Of a DNA stretch of 64,000 nucleotides, positions 1 to 7,837 are shown in pieces. The position numbers were made by a program, and so were the translations under genes. Each line of letters starts with the position of its first letter. Positions within the stretch are counted from its first letter, which is position 1. Source of the stretch: Ornithinibacillus xuwenensis (GTDB lineage Bacteria; Bacillota; Bacilli; Bacillales; Amphibacillaceae); the NCBI RefSeq assembly GCF_039614845.1, contig NZ_JBDIML010000004.1:210467-274466 (forward strand). The letters run 5' to 3'. The notes below the pieces were generated by a model. That model saw only the letters and a list, made by a program, of their open reading frames with translations. It did not search any database and was not told the DNA's origin.

Positions 1-660
1 TGGGAATCGTCTGTGGAGTATTATCGCGTTATTAACGAAGAAATTAATAGTAGATTAGGTGGTTTACATTCAGCTAAGTGTCTATTATATAGTGTTGATT
101 TTGAAGAGATTGAAAGATATCAGGCCGATGGTGATTGGGAAAAAGCAGGTAAAGCATTAGGAGAAGTCGCATCATCTTTAGAAAAAGCGGGTGCGGATTT
201 TATCGTTATCTGTACGAATACGATGCACAAGGTAATTCATGATATCCAAAAGTATATCGAGATACCTGTATTACATATTGCAGATGCAACGTCAAATCAA
301 ATTCTAAAGGCTGAAATAAAAACGGTTGGATTACTTGGGACTAAATATACAATGGAACAAGATTTTTATAAGTCTCGATTAGAGTCAAATGGAATCAATG
401 TTATCGTTCCAAATAGCGAAGAAAGAATTAACGTAAATCGTATCATTTTTAAGGAATTATGTTTAGGGAATATAGAGCAATCATCAAAGAATTATTATAA
501 AAATGTAATTCAAAATTTAGTTGAAAATGGGGCAGAAGGAATTATTTTAGGCTGTACGGAAATCGGATTATTAGTTAAGCAAGAAGATTCCGAAGTTCCG
601 CTGTTTGATACAACAGTAATTCATGCAATGGAAGCCGTAAATATAGCATTAAATAAGTGA
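1..660 (+). CDS. Aspartate/glutamate racemase family protein (5' partial)
   Basis: PLP-independent amino-acid racemase of the Asp/Glu/hydantoin family, which uses two cysteines for proton transfer. The reading frame is open from the first base: WESSVEYYR matches the part of this family that follows an N-terminal GxxGGMSW segment, so the gene begins before the window. The GTG at 13 is internal. First catalytic Cys is in VICTNTMHK, second in ILGCTEIGLL. The family interconverts L- and D-aspartate/glutamate or acts more broadly (RacX/YgeA type); the exact substrate cannot be read from sequence. Confidence 0.9.
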   Translation, partial: WESSVEYYRVINEEINSRLGGLHSAKCLLYSVDFEEIERYQADGDWEKAGKALGEVASSLEKAGADFIVICTNTMHKVIHDIQKYIEIPVLHIADATSNQILKAEIKTVGLLGTKYTMEQDFYKSRLESNGINVIVPNSEERINVNRIIFKELCLGNIEQSSKNYYKNVIQNLVENGAEGIILGCTEIGLLVKQEDSEVPLFDTTVIHAMEAVNIALNK

Positions 661-749
661 AGAGATTGGATTTATTTTCTTTAGAACAGCTATCGACTAA
701 TGGCAGTAAGAACTGCAGAAGAATAATATACCGGGAGACTATATAATTT

Positions 750-1160
750 ATGACTGTTAGAAGTCTTGATTACATTAGGAGTTTAGTTGAAAAGTATTCG
801 GCGTATATTAATGCTCCTACTACATTTCAACCAACATATGGTTTTTCACAAGACGGGGCTAGACCTCATATAGAGGTAAACAATAAAGGGTATCATTATG
901 TAGTTGTGGAGCGTGGAAAAGAATTAAAGAGGATTACTACAAATGACATAGATGAATTATTGTATCATGTTTTTAAAGGTATAACCTTCCAAATCTCTAC
1001 AGAATTTGAGTTAGAAAACCGGGTTGAACATCAGGATTCTAGAAGGATATTTTTTAAAAAACAGGAAGAGCTACTGGGGTACATAAAGGAAAGTTGGAAA
1101 ACTAGAAAAGAACAGGAGCATAATGCTATCCTTCGATTCAGACCTTTTAGAGACAAATAA
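750..1160 (+). CDS. Imm63-family immunity protein
   Basis: 136 aa, cytosolic. The segment DGARPHIEV...GYHYVVVERG...DELLYHVF followed by a charged helical C-terminus (ESWKTRKEQEHNAIL) is what I recall of the Imm63 immunity domain, normally encoded beside polymorphic-toxin genes. No toxin gene lies in the window, so it is an orphan immunity gene or the tail of a locus that was rearranged. A GGGAG about 13 nt before the ATG is a poor ribosome site. A weak hairpin with a T-run follows. The family call rests on remembered sequence similarity; what it neutralises is unknown. Confidence 0.7.
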   Translation: MTVRSLDYIRSLVEKYSAYINAPTTFQPTYGFSQDGARPHIEVNNKGYHYVVVERGKELKRITTNDIDELLYHVFKGITFQISTEFELENRVEHQDSRRIFFKKQEELLGYIKESWKTRKEQEHNAILRFRPFRDK

Positions 1161-1195
1161 CTCATAAAAGGGTCATGAAGTAACTCGGTGAACAG

Positions 1196-1222
1196 ACGAT
1201 CATTAAATTGGTCGTTTTTTTA
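1196..1222 (+). terminator. Probable terminator after the Imm63 gene
   Basis: Six-base stem ACGATC/GGTCGT with one G-U pair and an 8-nt loop, followed by seven T. It is short and modest in strength. Confidence 0.5.
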
Positions 1223-1287
1223 TTATAATAGTATGAGATATGGGAGCTTAATAATTCTTTAAAGATTAATCGATCAAGGTGGGGAAA

Positions 1288-1839
1288 ATGGAGAAAAATA
1301 AGTTAACGACAAAAAAGATAATGGTATACGGGCTACTTATCGTGTTGGTCTCATCCATTTACATGAATTATCATCTTTATAAAGAGAATCTGGGATATAA
1401 AGTTAAAATTGGAATTGACTATCAAGTTACTATAGCTCAAACCTTATTTCATTTGAGGGAAGATGATGTTGATTTTTGGATAAAAACCTTACAAGAGGAA
1501 AATGGTGATATTCTCTTGGAGAAGCATATTGGTAATTTAGAAGCGATTGCGCAACATTATCATGATATGAGTGGTAAGATAATGATAATTGGTACACAGA
1601 TTAACTATATTTCTAAGCACTATCAAGAATTAAAAAAGAATATTGATGAAGAGAAAGATTATCCAGAAATTAAAGAAGCTCTAAAGAAGCATATTGCGTT
1701 TGTACGAAAAGTTCTAAATCAAGTTCAGACAGATTTAGGTGAAAATGAATTCCTATGGTATAAAGAGCTTTCTGGTTTTGACACAAAAACAGGAAATTAT
1801 ATATGGAAACAGTTCAAGGAATTTGAAGATGATTATTAA
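1288..1839 (+). CDS. Membrane-anchored hypothetical protein
   Basis: 183 aa. I chose the ATG at 1288 over the GTG at 1279 because the AAGGTGGGG Shine-Dalgarno covers the GTG and is well spaced for the ATG. A basic N-terminus (MEKNKLTTKKI) and one hydrophobic segment at about residues 12-27 suggest a membrane anchor. The rest is a hydrophilic, helix-rich domain likely outside the membrane. I recognise no family. It lies between the Imm63 gene and another unknown gene, so it may belong to the same accessory patch. Confidence 0.6.
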   Translation: MEKNKLTTKKIMVYGLLIVLVSSIYMNYHLYKENLGYKVKIGIDYQVTIAQTLFHLREDDVDFWIKTLQEENGDILLEKHIGNLEAIAQHYHDMSGKIMIIGTQINYISKHYQELKKNIDEEKDYPEIKEALKKHIAFVRKVLNQVQTDLGENEFLWYKELSGFDTKTGNYIWKQFKEFEDDY

Positions 1840-1855
1840 TTAAGAAGGATAGGTT

Positions 1856-2290
1856 GTGAGTAGTATGGCTAATCCAAGATTTATCATGAAAAAAATATGG
1901 ACAGATGTCGATTTCTTTGAAGTGAGGCTATGTTTATATGGCAGTGATTGCAATGTCGAAATCGATATATATTTAAACAATGGACAATTAGAAGAGTTGA
2001 AAAATGGTATCGCTAACTTCACAAATTTTTTGGGTAAGAATGAGTTTATCTGGGTAACGGGACATGAAACGGAAAATACGACACACTTCTTATCAATGCG
2101 ATTTTTCCTTCAAGATAGTAAAAGAGGAATGGGAGGAATTGAAGTTAAGGTGGATAACAAGCAAGAAGCCCCATATTCTATGAGTGCTAATCTCTATATT
2201 GTCACGGAAATTAATCAATTGGATGATTTGGCATTGAAATTAGAGAAATTCATTCACGATGAAATCATAGAAATAGAAAGTCTTTTATAG
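1856..2290 (+). CDS. Hypothetical protein
   Basis: 144 aa, no signal peptide or membrane segment. It is rich in beta-prone stretches and ends in an acidic helix (EKFIHDEIIEIESLL). The GTG at 1856 is 5 nt after AGAAGGAT; an ATG at 1865 is an alternative start. It begins 17 nt after the previous gene and is probably co-transcribed with it. I do not recognise the family. Size and position beside an Imm63 gene would suit another immunity-type protein, but that is only context. Confidence 0.55.
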   Translation: MSSMANPRFIMKKIWTDVDFFEVRLCLYGSDCNVEIDIYLNNGQLEELKNGIANFTNFLGKNEFIWVTGHETENTTHFLSMRFFLQDSKRGMGGIEVKVDNKQEAPYSMSANLYIVTEINQLDDLALKLEKFIHDEIIEIESLL

Positions 2291-2307
2291 TTTTATTAAT
2301 TTGAAAT

Positions 2308-2356
2308 TAAAAACAAGAACGCTGCAATTTTGAGTTCCAAGCGCTCTTGTTTTTGT
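2308..2356. terminator. Bidirectional terminator
   Basis: Stem AAACAAGA/TCTTGTTT plus CGC/GCG around an internal mismatch, with A-run and T-run on either side. It can end both the plus-strand gene at 1856 and the minus-strand mtnU transcript. Confidence 0.75.
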
Positions 2357-2405
2357 TTGGACAGTTATGTGCATAACGAATGATTATCATGCCCCACTAT
2401 ATCGC

Positions 2406-3194
2406 TTACAATCGGTAAATATCCGGTCGACGATCCTTAAAAATCGGTATCGTATTTCGAACTTCATCCACTTGGTTGATATCAATCTTGGCTTGGAGAA
2501 TGGTTTCGTCTTCTCCAGCTTCTGCAATGATTTCTCCCCATGGGCCAATAATAATAGAATGCCCACCAAATTGGTTATTTGGATCAGAACCAATTCGGTT
2601 ACACGCTATTACAAAGCATTGATTTTCAATGGCACGACTAATTAAGAGAGCTCTCCAATGGTCGATTCTCGGCTTTGGCCATTCGGCAACGACATAGAGA
2701 ATCTTTGTTTCATCAAGCATGTGCGTACGAATCCATTCAGGAAAACGAATATCGTAACAAATAACACCAGCGCTTTTTTGTCCTGCAAGTGTAAAACTCC
2801 CATTTTCATTTCCTTCAATAAGATGCTTTTCTTCATTCATGAGACGAAATAGATGTGCTTTACTGTATTCCTTAATCAGCTTACCCGCTTGGTTCACAAC
2901 GAGTAAGGTATTGCTAAACTGATTATTTACATTCTTAGCAATAGAGCCGCCAACAATGTTGGTGTTGTATGTTAACGCAAGGTTGGAGAGGAAGTCAATA
3001 GAGTTGTGTCCATCTTTGTCAGCAATTTCATCTAAGCGGGTCAAATCATAGCCTGTTGTCCATAGCTCAGGCAGTACAACCACATCAGGCTTCGTATGTT
3101 CGAAGCTAGTAAATAGCTCCTTCAGATGCTCATAATTAGCTTTAGGATCGCCAAAACTAATATCCATTTGTATAAGGGAAACGTTTAATCCCAT
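2406..3194 (-). CDS. mtnU: Omega-amidase / carbon-nitrogen hydrolase MtnU
   Basis: 262-aa nitrilase-superfamily enzyme. The catalytic Glu is in VVLPELWTTGYD, Lys in EYSKAHLFR and Cys in GVICYDIRFPEW. MtnU (B. subtilis YkrU) hydrolyses the oxo-acid amide left when glutamine is the amino donor in the last step of methionine salvage, pulling transamination forward. Start chosen at MGLNVSLIQ because an AGGAGAG sits just before it; upstream in-frame codons overlap the preceding gene. It lies 10 nt downstream of the hcxA-like gene, so it falls under the same S-box. mtnE is read in the other direction from the same region. Confidence 0.9.
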   Translation of the reverse strand: MGLNVSLIQMDISFGDPKANYEHLKELFTSFEHTKPDVVVLPELWTTGYDLTRLDEIADKDGHNSIDFLSNLALTYNTNIVGGSIAKNVNNQFSNTLLVVNQAGKLIKEYSKAHLFRLMNEEKHLIEGNENGSFTLAGQKSAGVICYDIRFPEWIRTHMLDETKILYVVAEWPKPRIDHWRALLISRAIENQCFVIACNRIGSDPNNQFGGHSIIIGPWGEIIAEAGEDETILQAKIDINQVDEVRNTIPIFKDRRPDIYRL

Positions 3195-3204
3195 CCTATC
3201 TCTC

Positions 3205-4281
3205 CTATCTAGGTTTAAGGTTTTCAATCTTGTAAATGGCTTTTTCAACTATAGTACGGTCAGAAATGCCCATTAAATGGATAGACTCGCCAGGTTTAGT
3301 TGCTCCATGGGCAATAATGCTGATAGCCTCTGCTTTATTTTCTAGTATACCTAATTCTGCTAGTGAAATGGGGAGTTCTAGTTCTTTATAATACGGCAAA
3401 AGGAATGAAATTTCATCTAGTCTATCCTCTATTGCTAGTTGTACTAACACGCCGAAAGCAACCTTATCACCATGAAGATAATCATGTGTTTCATTTACAT
3501 AGGTGAGGCCATTATGAATGGAATGAGCGCCAGAAATTCTCCCGTAATGATCACCGAAGCTACCAACCATACCGCCAGCCATGATAATGGTTTCGACCAC
3601 TTGTAAAAATTCGGGTGTAATCACTTGTGAGGACAAGGCTGTTATTGCATTTTTCCCTTCTCGTAACAGCACATCTCGACATAATCCTGCAGCATGTAAT
3701 GCAATCTCTAAAGGTATGGGCTTGGATTCTAGATGACGAGTTAAGACGTCAGCCTCATACCATTTTGCAATCGTATCACCAATACCGGCACGTAGATAGT
3801 CTACTGGTGATTGGACGATTATTCTAGGCTCTACTAACACCATATAGGTGCTTTGGTTGAAGACAGTGTATTCTAAGAAATTTCCATCGTTATCGTAGAA
3901 CACACTTAAAGGTGTCCAAGCAGCACAATTTGATGCTAAGGTTGGAACTAGGATAACAGGTAGATGTAGGGTATCGCCGGTGGCTTTCGCAATATCTAAT
4001 ACTTTCCCTCCACCAACTCCAATAATGACATCTGTATCTACAACCGAAGCTTCATCACGAACTCTTGCCACTTCCTGATGTGTACAATCCCCATGATACT
4101 GTACGTACGTGGCTGGTTCTTCTAAGTGAATAAAGGGCTTTGCCGCTTGCCAAGAAGCTTCTCCATGAATGATAGCAGGACGTTGAAAGTGATGCTTGTT
4201 TAACAAGCTTGGTAAATCGTCAAGTACTCCTTCATAGCAAAGATATAAATTTGGTGCGCCTTTTACACGAATGACATCCAT
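3205..4281 (-). CDS. hcxA: Iron-containing alcohol dehydrogenase family, HcxA-like 2-oxo acid reductase
   Basis: 358 aa, group III metal-dependent dehydrogenase fold. Visible are the nucleotide loop DVIIGVGGGKVLD, GIGDTIAKWYEADVL, and metal-ligand histidines in GAHSIHNGL and DYLHGDKVAFG. Closest recognised relative is E. coli YbdH/HcxA, which reduces 2-oxo acids and in E. coli lies divergent from the methionine aminotransferase gene ybdL; the same pairing with an aminotransferase gene occurs here. The S-box leader links it to methionine. I infer that it reduces the keto acid of methionine or a related one; the substrate is not proven. Strong ribosome site GAGGGGG before the ATG. Confidence 0.75.
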   Translation of the reverse strand: MDVIRVKGAPNLYLCYEGVLDDLPSLLNKHHFQRPAIIHGEASWQAAKPFIHLEEPATYVQYHGDCTHQEVARVRDEASVVDTDVIIGVGGGKVLDIAKATGDTLHLPVILVPTLASNCAAWTPLSVFYDNDGNFLEYTVFNQSTYMVLVEPRIIVQSPVDYLRAGIGDTIAKWYEADVLTRHLESKPIPLEIALHAAGLCRDVLLREGKNAITALSSQVITPEFLQVVETIIMAGGMVGSFGDHYGRISGAHSIHNGLTYVNETHDYLHGDKVAFGVLVQLAIEDRLDEISFLLPYYKELELPISLAELGILENKAEAISIIAHGATKPGESIHLMGISDRTIVEKAIYKIENLKPR

Positions 4282-4304
4282 CCTAATCCCCCTCTTGATA
4301 TCGT

Positions 4305-4336
4305 AAAAAACCTCTCTTCCAGGAGAGGAAGAGAGG
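4305..4336 (-). terminator. S-box attenuator terminator before the hcxA-like gene
   Basis: On the minus strand CCTCTCTTCC pairs with GGAAGAGAGG over a 6-nt loop and is followed by six T, between the SAM aptamer and the ATG at 4281. This is the expression platform: SAM bound, terminator forms. Confidence 0.95.
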
Positions 4337-4354
4337 TTGATTTGTCTTTTTGCT

Positions 4355-4462
4355 CCTCCTCTTATCTTGCAATGGATCTTGCAGGATTTAGCACCGTGTT
4401 GCGTAGCAACCGGTTGCCGGGCTTCATAGGGCCATTCCCTCCGCCTTCTCGTGATAAGAGTA
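4355..4462 (-). promoter_or_regulatory. SAM-I (S-box) riboswitch
   Basis: Read on the minus strand: P1 5' arm CTTATCACGAG, the S-box core GAAGGCGGAGGG, GATGAAGCCCGGCAACC-like segment (here ATGAAGCCCGGCAACC), GGTGCTAAATCC, and the P1 3' arm AAGATAAGAG. Followed at 4305-4336 by an intrinsic terminator. It should turn off the hcxA-like gene and mtnU when SAM is plentiful. Confidence 0.97.
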
Positions 4463-4495
4463 ATTTATTCATTGTATATTCTATGTTTGAAATGC

Positions 4496-4524
4496 ATTAT
4501 CCCACCGCTTTTTCATTCTGTCAA
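4496..4524 (-). promoter_or_regulatory. Promoter of the S-box-hcxA-mtnU transcript
   Basis: On the minus strand TTGACA (4524-4519), 17-nt spacer, GATAAT (4501-4496), just upstream of the S-box aptamer. It is interleaved back-to-back with the plus-strand mtnE promoter. Confidence 0.85.
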
Positions 4525-4547
4525 CAATTCTAAATTTAAAAAAACTC

Positions 4548-4576
4548 TTTACAAGTTAGAATTTAATGACTATAGT
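4548..4576 (+). promoter_or_regulatory. Promoter of mtnE
   Basis: TTTACA at 4548, 17-nt spacer, TATAGT at 4571. It gives a leader of about 40 nt with no S-box, so mtnE is apparently not under SAM control in this direction. Confidence 0.7.
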
Positions 4577-4620
4577 TAGTAACTAGAATTTTACAGACCT
4601 GTTTAGGAGCGTGGTAAGAA

Positions 4621-5793
4621 ATGCATCAATTTAAACAATCTGAATTGCTAACAAGATTACCAGAGCAGTTCTTTGCTAAACTCGTTCAAAAGGTTCAAAT
4701 GCTAGCGAATGAAGGACATGATATTATAAATCTTGGTCAAGGAAATCCGGACTTACCAACACCGAAGCATATTGTTGAGGAGTTGAAAACGGCAGCCGAT
4801 AACTCACAATATCATAAGTATTCGCCTTTTCGTGGACAACAATTTCTGAAGGATGCAATCGCTGAATTTTATAAACGTGAATACCAAGTGGAAATTGATC
4901 CAAATACAGAGGTTGCTATTTTATTCGGTGCCAAAACAGGTTTAGTAGAGATTAGTCAGTGCTTACTAAATGCGGGAGATCTTGCGCTCGTTCCAGATCC
5001 TGGTTATCCCGACTATATGTCTGGCATTGCAATGGCAAATGCTGAGACAGCTTATATGCCGTTGAAGAGGGAAAATGATTTCCTACCAGATTACCATGCG
5101 ATAAGTGAGCATGATTTAGACCGAGCAAAATTAATGTTCTTAAATTACCCGAATAATCCAACCTCGGCAATAGCGACAAAATCATTTTTTGATGAAACAA
5201 TTGAAATAGCTAAAAAACATCAGATTTGTGTCGTTCATGATTTTGCTTACGGTGCAATTGGATTTGATGGGGAAAAACCGCAAAGCTTTCTACAATCTGA
5301 AGGTGCAAAGGAAATTGGAGTTGAAATGTACACACTTTCCAAAACCTATAATATGGCTGGCTGGCGTGTTGGATTTGCAGTTGGTAATCAATCGGTAATT
5401 GAGAGCATTAATCTTATCCAAGACCATGTATATGTTAGTTTATTTAGTGGTATTCAGCAGGCTGCTGCAAAGGCATTATTAGCTGAACAGCAGAATGTGG
5501 TAGAACTCGTCCAGACCTATCAAGCAAGAAGAGATAAATTCGTTCGAAAATTACATGAGATTGGCTGGAGGGTAGAAGCACCAAAGGGTACTTTCTTTGC
5601 TTGGCTCCCGGTTCCAGAGGGATTTACATCTGAGCAATTTGCAGACCTATTACTAGAAAAAGCGCATGTAGTCGTTGCTCCAGGAAATGGATTTGGAGAA
5701 AGTGGAGAAGGCTATGTACGATTAGGACTGTTGGACGATGAGGATCGCCTGGTAGAAGCGGCAGAGCGAATCGGTCGGTTAGGTATTTTCTAA
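4621..5793 (+). CDS. mtnE: Methionine-salvage aminotransferase MtnE
   Basis: 390-aa fold-type I PLP aminotransferase that converts 4-methylthio-2-oxobutanoate to methionine, usually with glutamine as donor. The Schiff-base Lys is in YTLSKTYNMAGWRVGF; substrate and PLP contacts include LNYPNNPTSA and VVHDFAYGAIGFDG. It is close to B. subtilis MtnE (YkrV) throughout. AGGAG lies 11 nt before the ATG. It reads away from the hcxA-like gene and mtnU, whose omega-amidase product removes its by-product, so the two transcripts form one pathway unit. No other methionine-salvage gene (mtnK, A, B, D, W, X) is in the window. Confidence 0.93.
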   Translation: MHQFKQSELLTRLPEQFFAKLVQKVQMLANEGHDIINLGQGNPDLPTPKHIVEELKTAADNSQYHKYSPFRGQQFLKDAIAEFYKREYQVEIDPNTEVAILFGAKTGLVEISQCLLNAGDLALVPDPGYPDYMSGIAMANAETAYMPLKRENDFLPDYHAISEHDLDRAKLMFLNYPNNPTSAIATKSFFDETIEIAKKHQICVVHDFAYGAIGFDGEKPQSFLQSEGAKEIGVEMYTLSKTYNMAGWRVGFAVGNQSVIESINLIQDHVYVSLFSGIQQAAAKALLAEQQNVVELVQTYQARRDKFVRKLHEIGWRVEAPKGTFFAWLPVPEGFTSEQFADLLLEKAHVVVAPGNGFGESGEGYVRLGLLDDEDRLVEAAERIGRLGIF

Positions 5794-5846
5794 CGAAGTG
5801 TTTCAAGAAGGCTGAAATATTCGATTGTAAAAGTTTATAAAATTCA

Positions 5847-5878
5847 TTGACAAAATCAAATTGCGAGATTAATATAAT
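5847..5878 (+). promoter_or_regulatory. Promoter of the met ABC operon
   Basis: TTGACA at 5847. The -10 is an overlapping TAATAT/TATAAT at 5870-5878; the 17-nt spacing uses TAATAT. The S-box begins about 25 nt downstream. Confidence 0.75.
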
Positions 5879-5903
5879 ATCTATCTTAAAATTTAATAAT
5901 GAT

Positions 5904-6012
5904 AAATCTTATCAAGAGTGACTGAGGGATCAGGCCCGATGACGTCACAGCAACCTTCCTCGTGAGTGGTGCTAATTCCTGCAGAATGTCTTGCATTCTG
6001 GAAGATAAAGAT
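5904..6012 (+). promoter_or_regulatory. SAM-I (S-box) riboswitch
   Basis: P1 arm ATCTTATCAAGAG, core TGACTGAGGGATCAGGCCC, GATGACGTCACAGCAACC, GGTGCTAATTCCTGCAG and P1 3' arm AAGATAAAGAT. This is the standard S-box layout, followed by a terminator and metN. It should repress methionine uptake when SAM is abundant. Confidence 0.97.
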
Positions 6013-6029
6013 TGAATAAATATATTCAT

Positions 6030-6061
6030 GACTCTCTTTCAGGTGGAAGAGAGTCTTTTTT
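6030..6061 (+). terminator. S-box attenuator terminator before metN
   Basis: GACTCTCTT/AAGAGAGTC stem with an 8-nt loop and a T-run, between the aptamer and metN. Confidence 0.93.
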
Positions 6062-6119
6062 ATGGTTAAAAAATGTAGGTGTATACAGAATGCCTACCCT
6101 TGGAGTGTGGTGAGAGTAC

Positions 6120-7124
6120 ATGATTTCAGTTGAAAAAGTCAGTAAAGAATTTACGTCAAAATCGGGTAAGGTTATTGGGGTTGATAATGTTTCGCTACGA
6201 ATACATAAAGGGGAAATATACGGCATCGTTGGCTATAGTGGTGCTGGGAAAAGTACCTTGATTCGTTGCATGAATGTATTAGAAAGACCAACCTCAGGAA
6301 GAGTCATCGTGGATGGGGTTGATTTACTTGGTCTTTCAAGTAAGGCATTACGAAAGGCGAGGCTTTCCATCGGTATGATTTTCCAAGGCTTTTACCTAGT
6401 ATCCTCTAAAACGGTGTTTGAGAATATTGCATTTGCTCTAAAAGCTGCAGGCGTCGATAAGACCAAACGGAAAGAGCGGGTAATGGAATTACTAGAATTG
6501 GTTGGATTGTCCGATAAGATAGACCATTATCCAGCGCAATTAAGTGGTGGACAGAAGCAAAGGGTTAGTATTGCCCGTGCATTGGCAAATAACCCCAAGG
6601 TACTACTTTGTGATGAAGCTACCTCTGCACTAGATCCGAGTACTACCAAATCAATTCTGAAATTATTAAAAAAGATAAATCAAGAGCTCGGAATCACAAT
6701 TGTGTTGATAACACATGAGATGGAAGTCGTAAAGGAAATCTGTAATCGATGTGCGGTTATGCAGGATGGAAGAATTATAGAAGAGGGACCAACCTATGAG
6801 TTGTTTGCAGAGCCTAAGAGAACATTAACAAAGCAATTTATTCATAGTGTCTTAGATTTCGAATTGCCTTCAAAACTAGTTGAAGCATGTACGGGTAGAT
6901 TAGTGCAATTGCAATTTCGTGGAAAGCTTGCTAGTGAAGCAATTGTATCGGATATGCTCCAGCAATTTAAGGTTAGTGGTAATATCCTTCACGGTAAAGT
7001 GGAGTATATTCAAGAAAAACCACTCGGAATATTTATTATGGAATTAACAGGTGAAGAATTAGAGGTTACTAGTGCAATAAGATACCTAGAGGAACGTTTA
7101 GAACAGGTGGAGGTGATTCAGTAA
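6120..7124 (+). CDS. metN: Methionine ABC transporter ATPase MetN
   Basis: 334-aa ATPase of the D/L-methionine importer. Walker A GYSGAGKST, signature LSGGQKQR, Walker B VLLCDEATSALD and an H-loop (LITHEME) are in order. The C-terminal ~90 residues form the NIL domain that senses methionine in this family. It is first in metN-metP-metQ behind an S-box and ends 1 nt before the permease gene. Start fixed by GGAG and GGTGAGAG sequences upstream and by the conserved MISVEKVSK opening. Confidence 0.97.
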   Translation: MISVEKVSKEFTSKSGKVIGVDNVSLRIHKGEIYGIVGYSGAGKSTLIRCMNVLERPTSGRVIVDGVDLLGLSSKALRKARLSIGMIFQGFYLVSSKTVFENIAFALKAAGVDKTKRKERVMELLELVGLSDKIDHYPAQLSGGQKQRVSIARALANNPKVLLCDEATSALDPSTTKSILKLLKKINQELGITIVLITHEMEVVKEICNRCAVMQDGRIIEEGPTYELFAEPKRTLTKQFIHSVLDFELPSKLVEACTGRLVQLQFRGKLASEAIVSDMLQQFKVSGNILHGKVEYIQEKPLGIFIMELTGEELEVTSAIRYLEERLEQVEVIQ

Positions 7125-7125
7125 A

Positions 7126-7797
7126 ATGGCTGATGCTATCGCGAGAATTATAGAGTTGTTACCAGAGTTAAATAAAGCCTTTTTCGAGACATTATTAATG
7201 GTGGGTATTTCGCTATTAGTAGCCATTATCCTTGGCTTACCATTAGGTATTCTGTTGTATGTAACAGATCGAGGATTATTTTTAGAAAATCGATTTATTA
7301 AGCTATTGGTTGGAATTATTGTAAACCTTATCCGTTCTGTCCCATTTATTATCTTGCTCGTCTTCTTACTACCATTTACTGATTTCCTTGTCCACACGAC
7401 GATGGGACCACTCGCAGCATCTGTTTCGTTATCTGTTGCGGCGATTCCTTTTTATGCAAGGATAGTAGAGTCATCAGCTCGTGATATTGATAAAGGTGTG
7501 ATTGAAGCGGCAATTGCTGCAGGTGCATCACCTTGGATGATTATAAAGGACATTATATTGCCAGAAACAAAGCCTGGACTAATAAGTGGGTTAACGATTA
7601 CTTGTATTAGTTTAATCGGATACTCGGCCATGGCAGGAACCGTTGGTGGTGGCGGAATTGGAGATTTAGCAATTCGTTACGGCTACTATCGATATGACGA
7701 TACAGTTATGATTGCAACCGTTATTGTGTTAATCGTATTAGTACAATTCATTCAATATCTTGGCGATTTCCTAGCGAAAGCTGTTAACAAGCGCTAA
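7126..7797 (+). CDS. metP: Methionine ABC transporter permease
   Basis: 223-aa integral membrane subunit (MetI/MetP type) with about five hydrophobic helices. The cytoplasmic coupling loop is EAAIAAGASPWMIIKDIILP. GGAGGTGATT inside the end of metN serves as its ribosome site, so the two genes are translationally close. It forms the channel with MetN and takes methionine from the MetQ lipoprotein. Confidence 0.96.
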   Translation: MADAIARIIELLPELNKAFFETLLMVGISLLVAIILGLPLGILLYVTDRGLFLENRFIKLLVGIIVNLIRSVPFIILLVFLLPFTDFLVHTTMGPLAASVSLSVAAIPFYARIVESSARDIDKGVIEAAIAAGASPWMIIKDIILPETKPGLISGLTITCISLIGYSAMAGTVGGGGIGDLAIRYGYYRYDDTVMIATVIVLIVLVQFIQYLGDFLAKAVNKR

Positions 7798-7837
7798 GTA
7801 ATGAAAAATTTCACATAAAATTGTAGGGGGAAAAATA

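Noticed and set aside
13..660. GTG at 13 as the true start of the racemase
   Set aside because: The frame stays open to the window edge and residues before it match the conserved family N-terminus, so the gene is truncated by the window.
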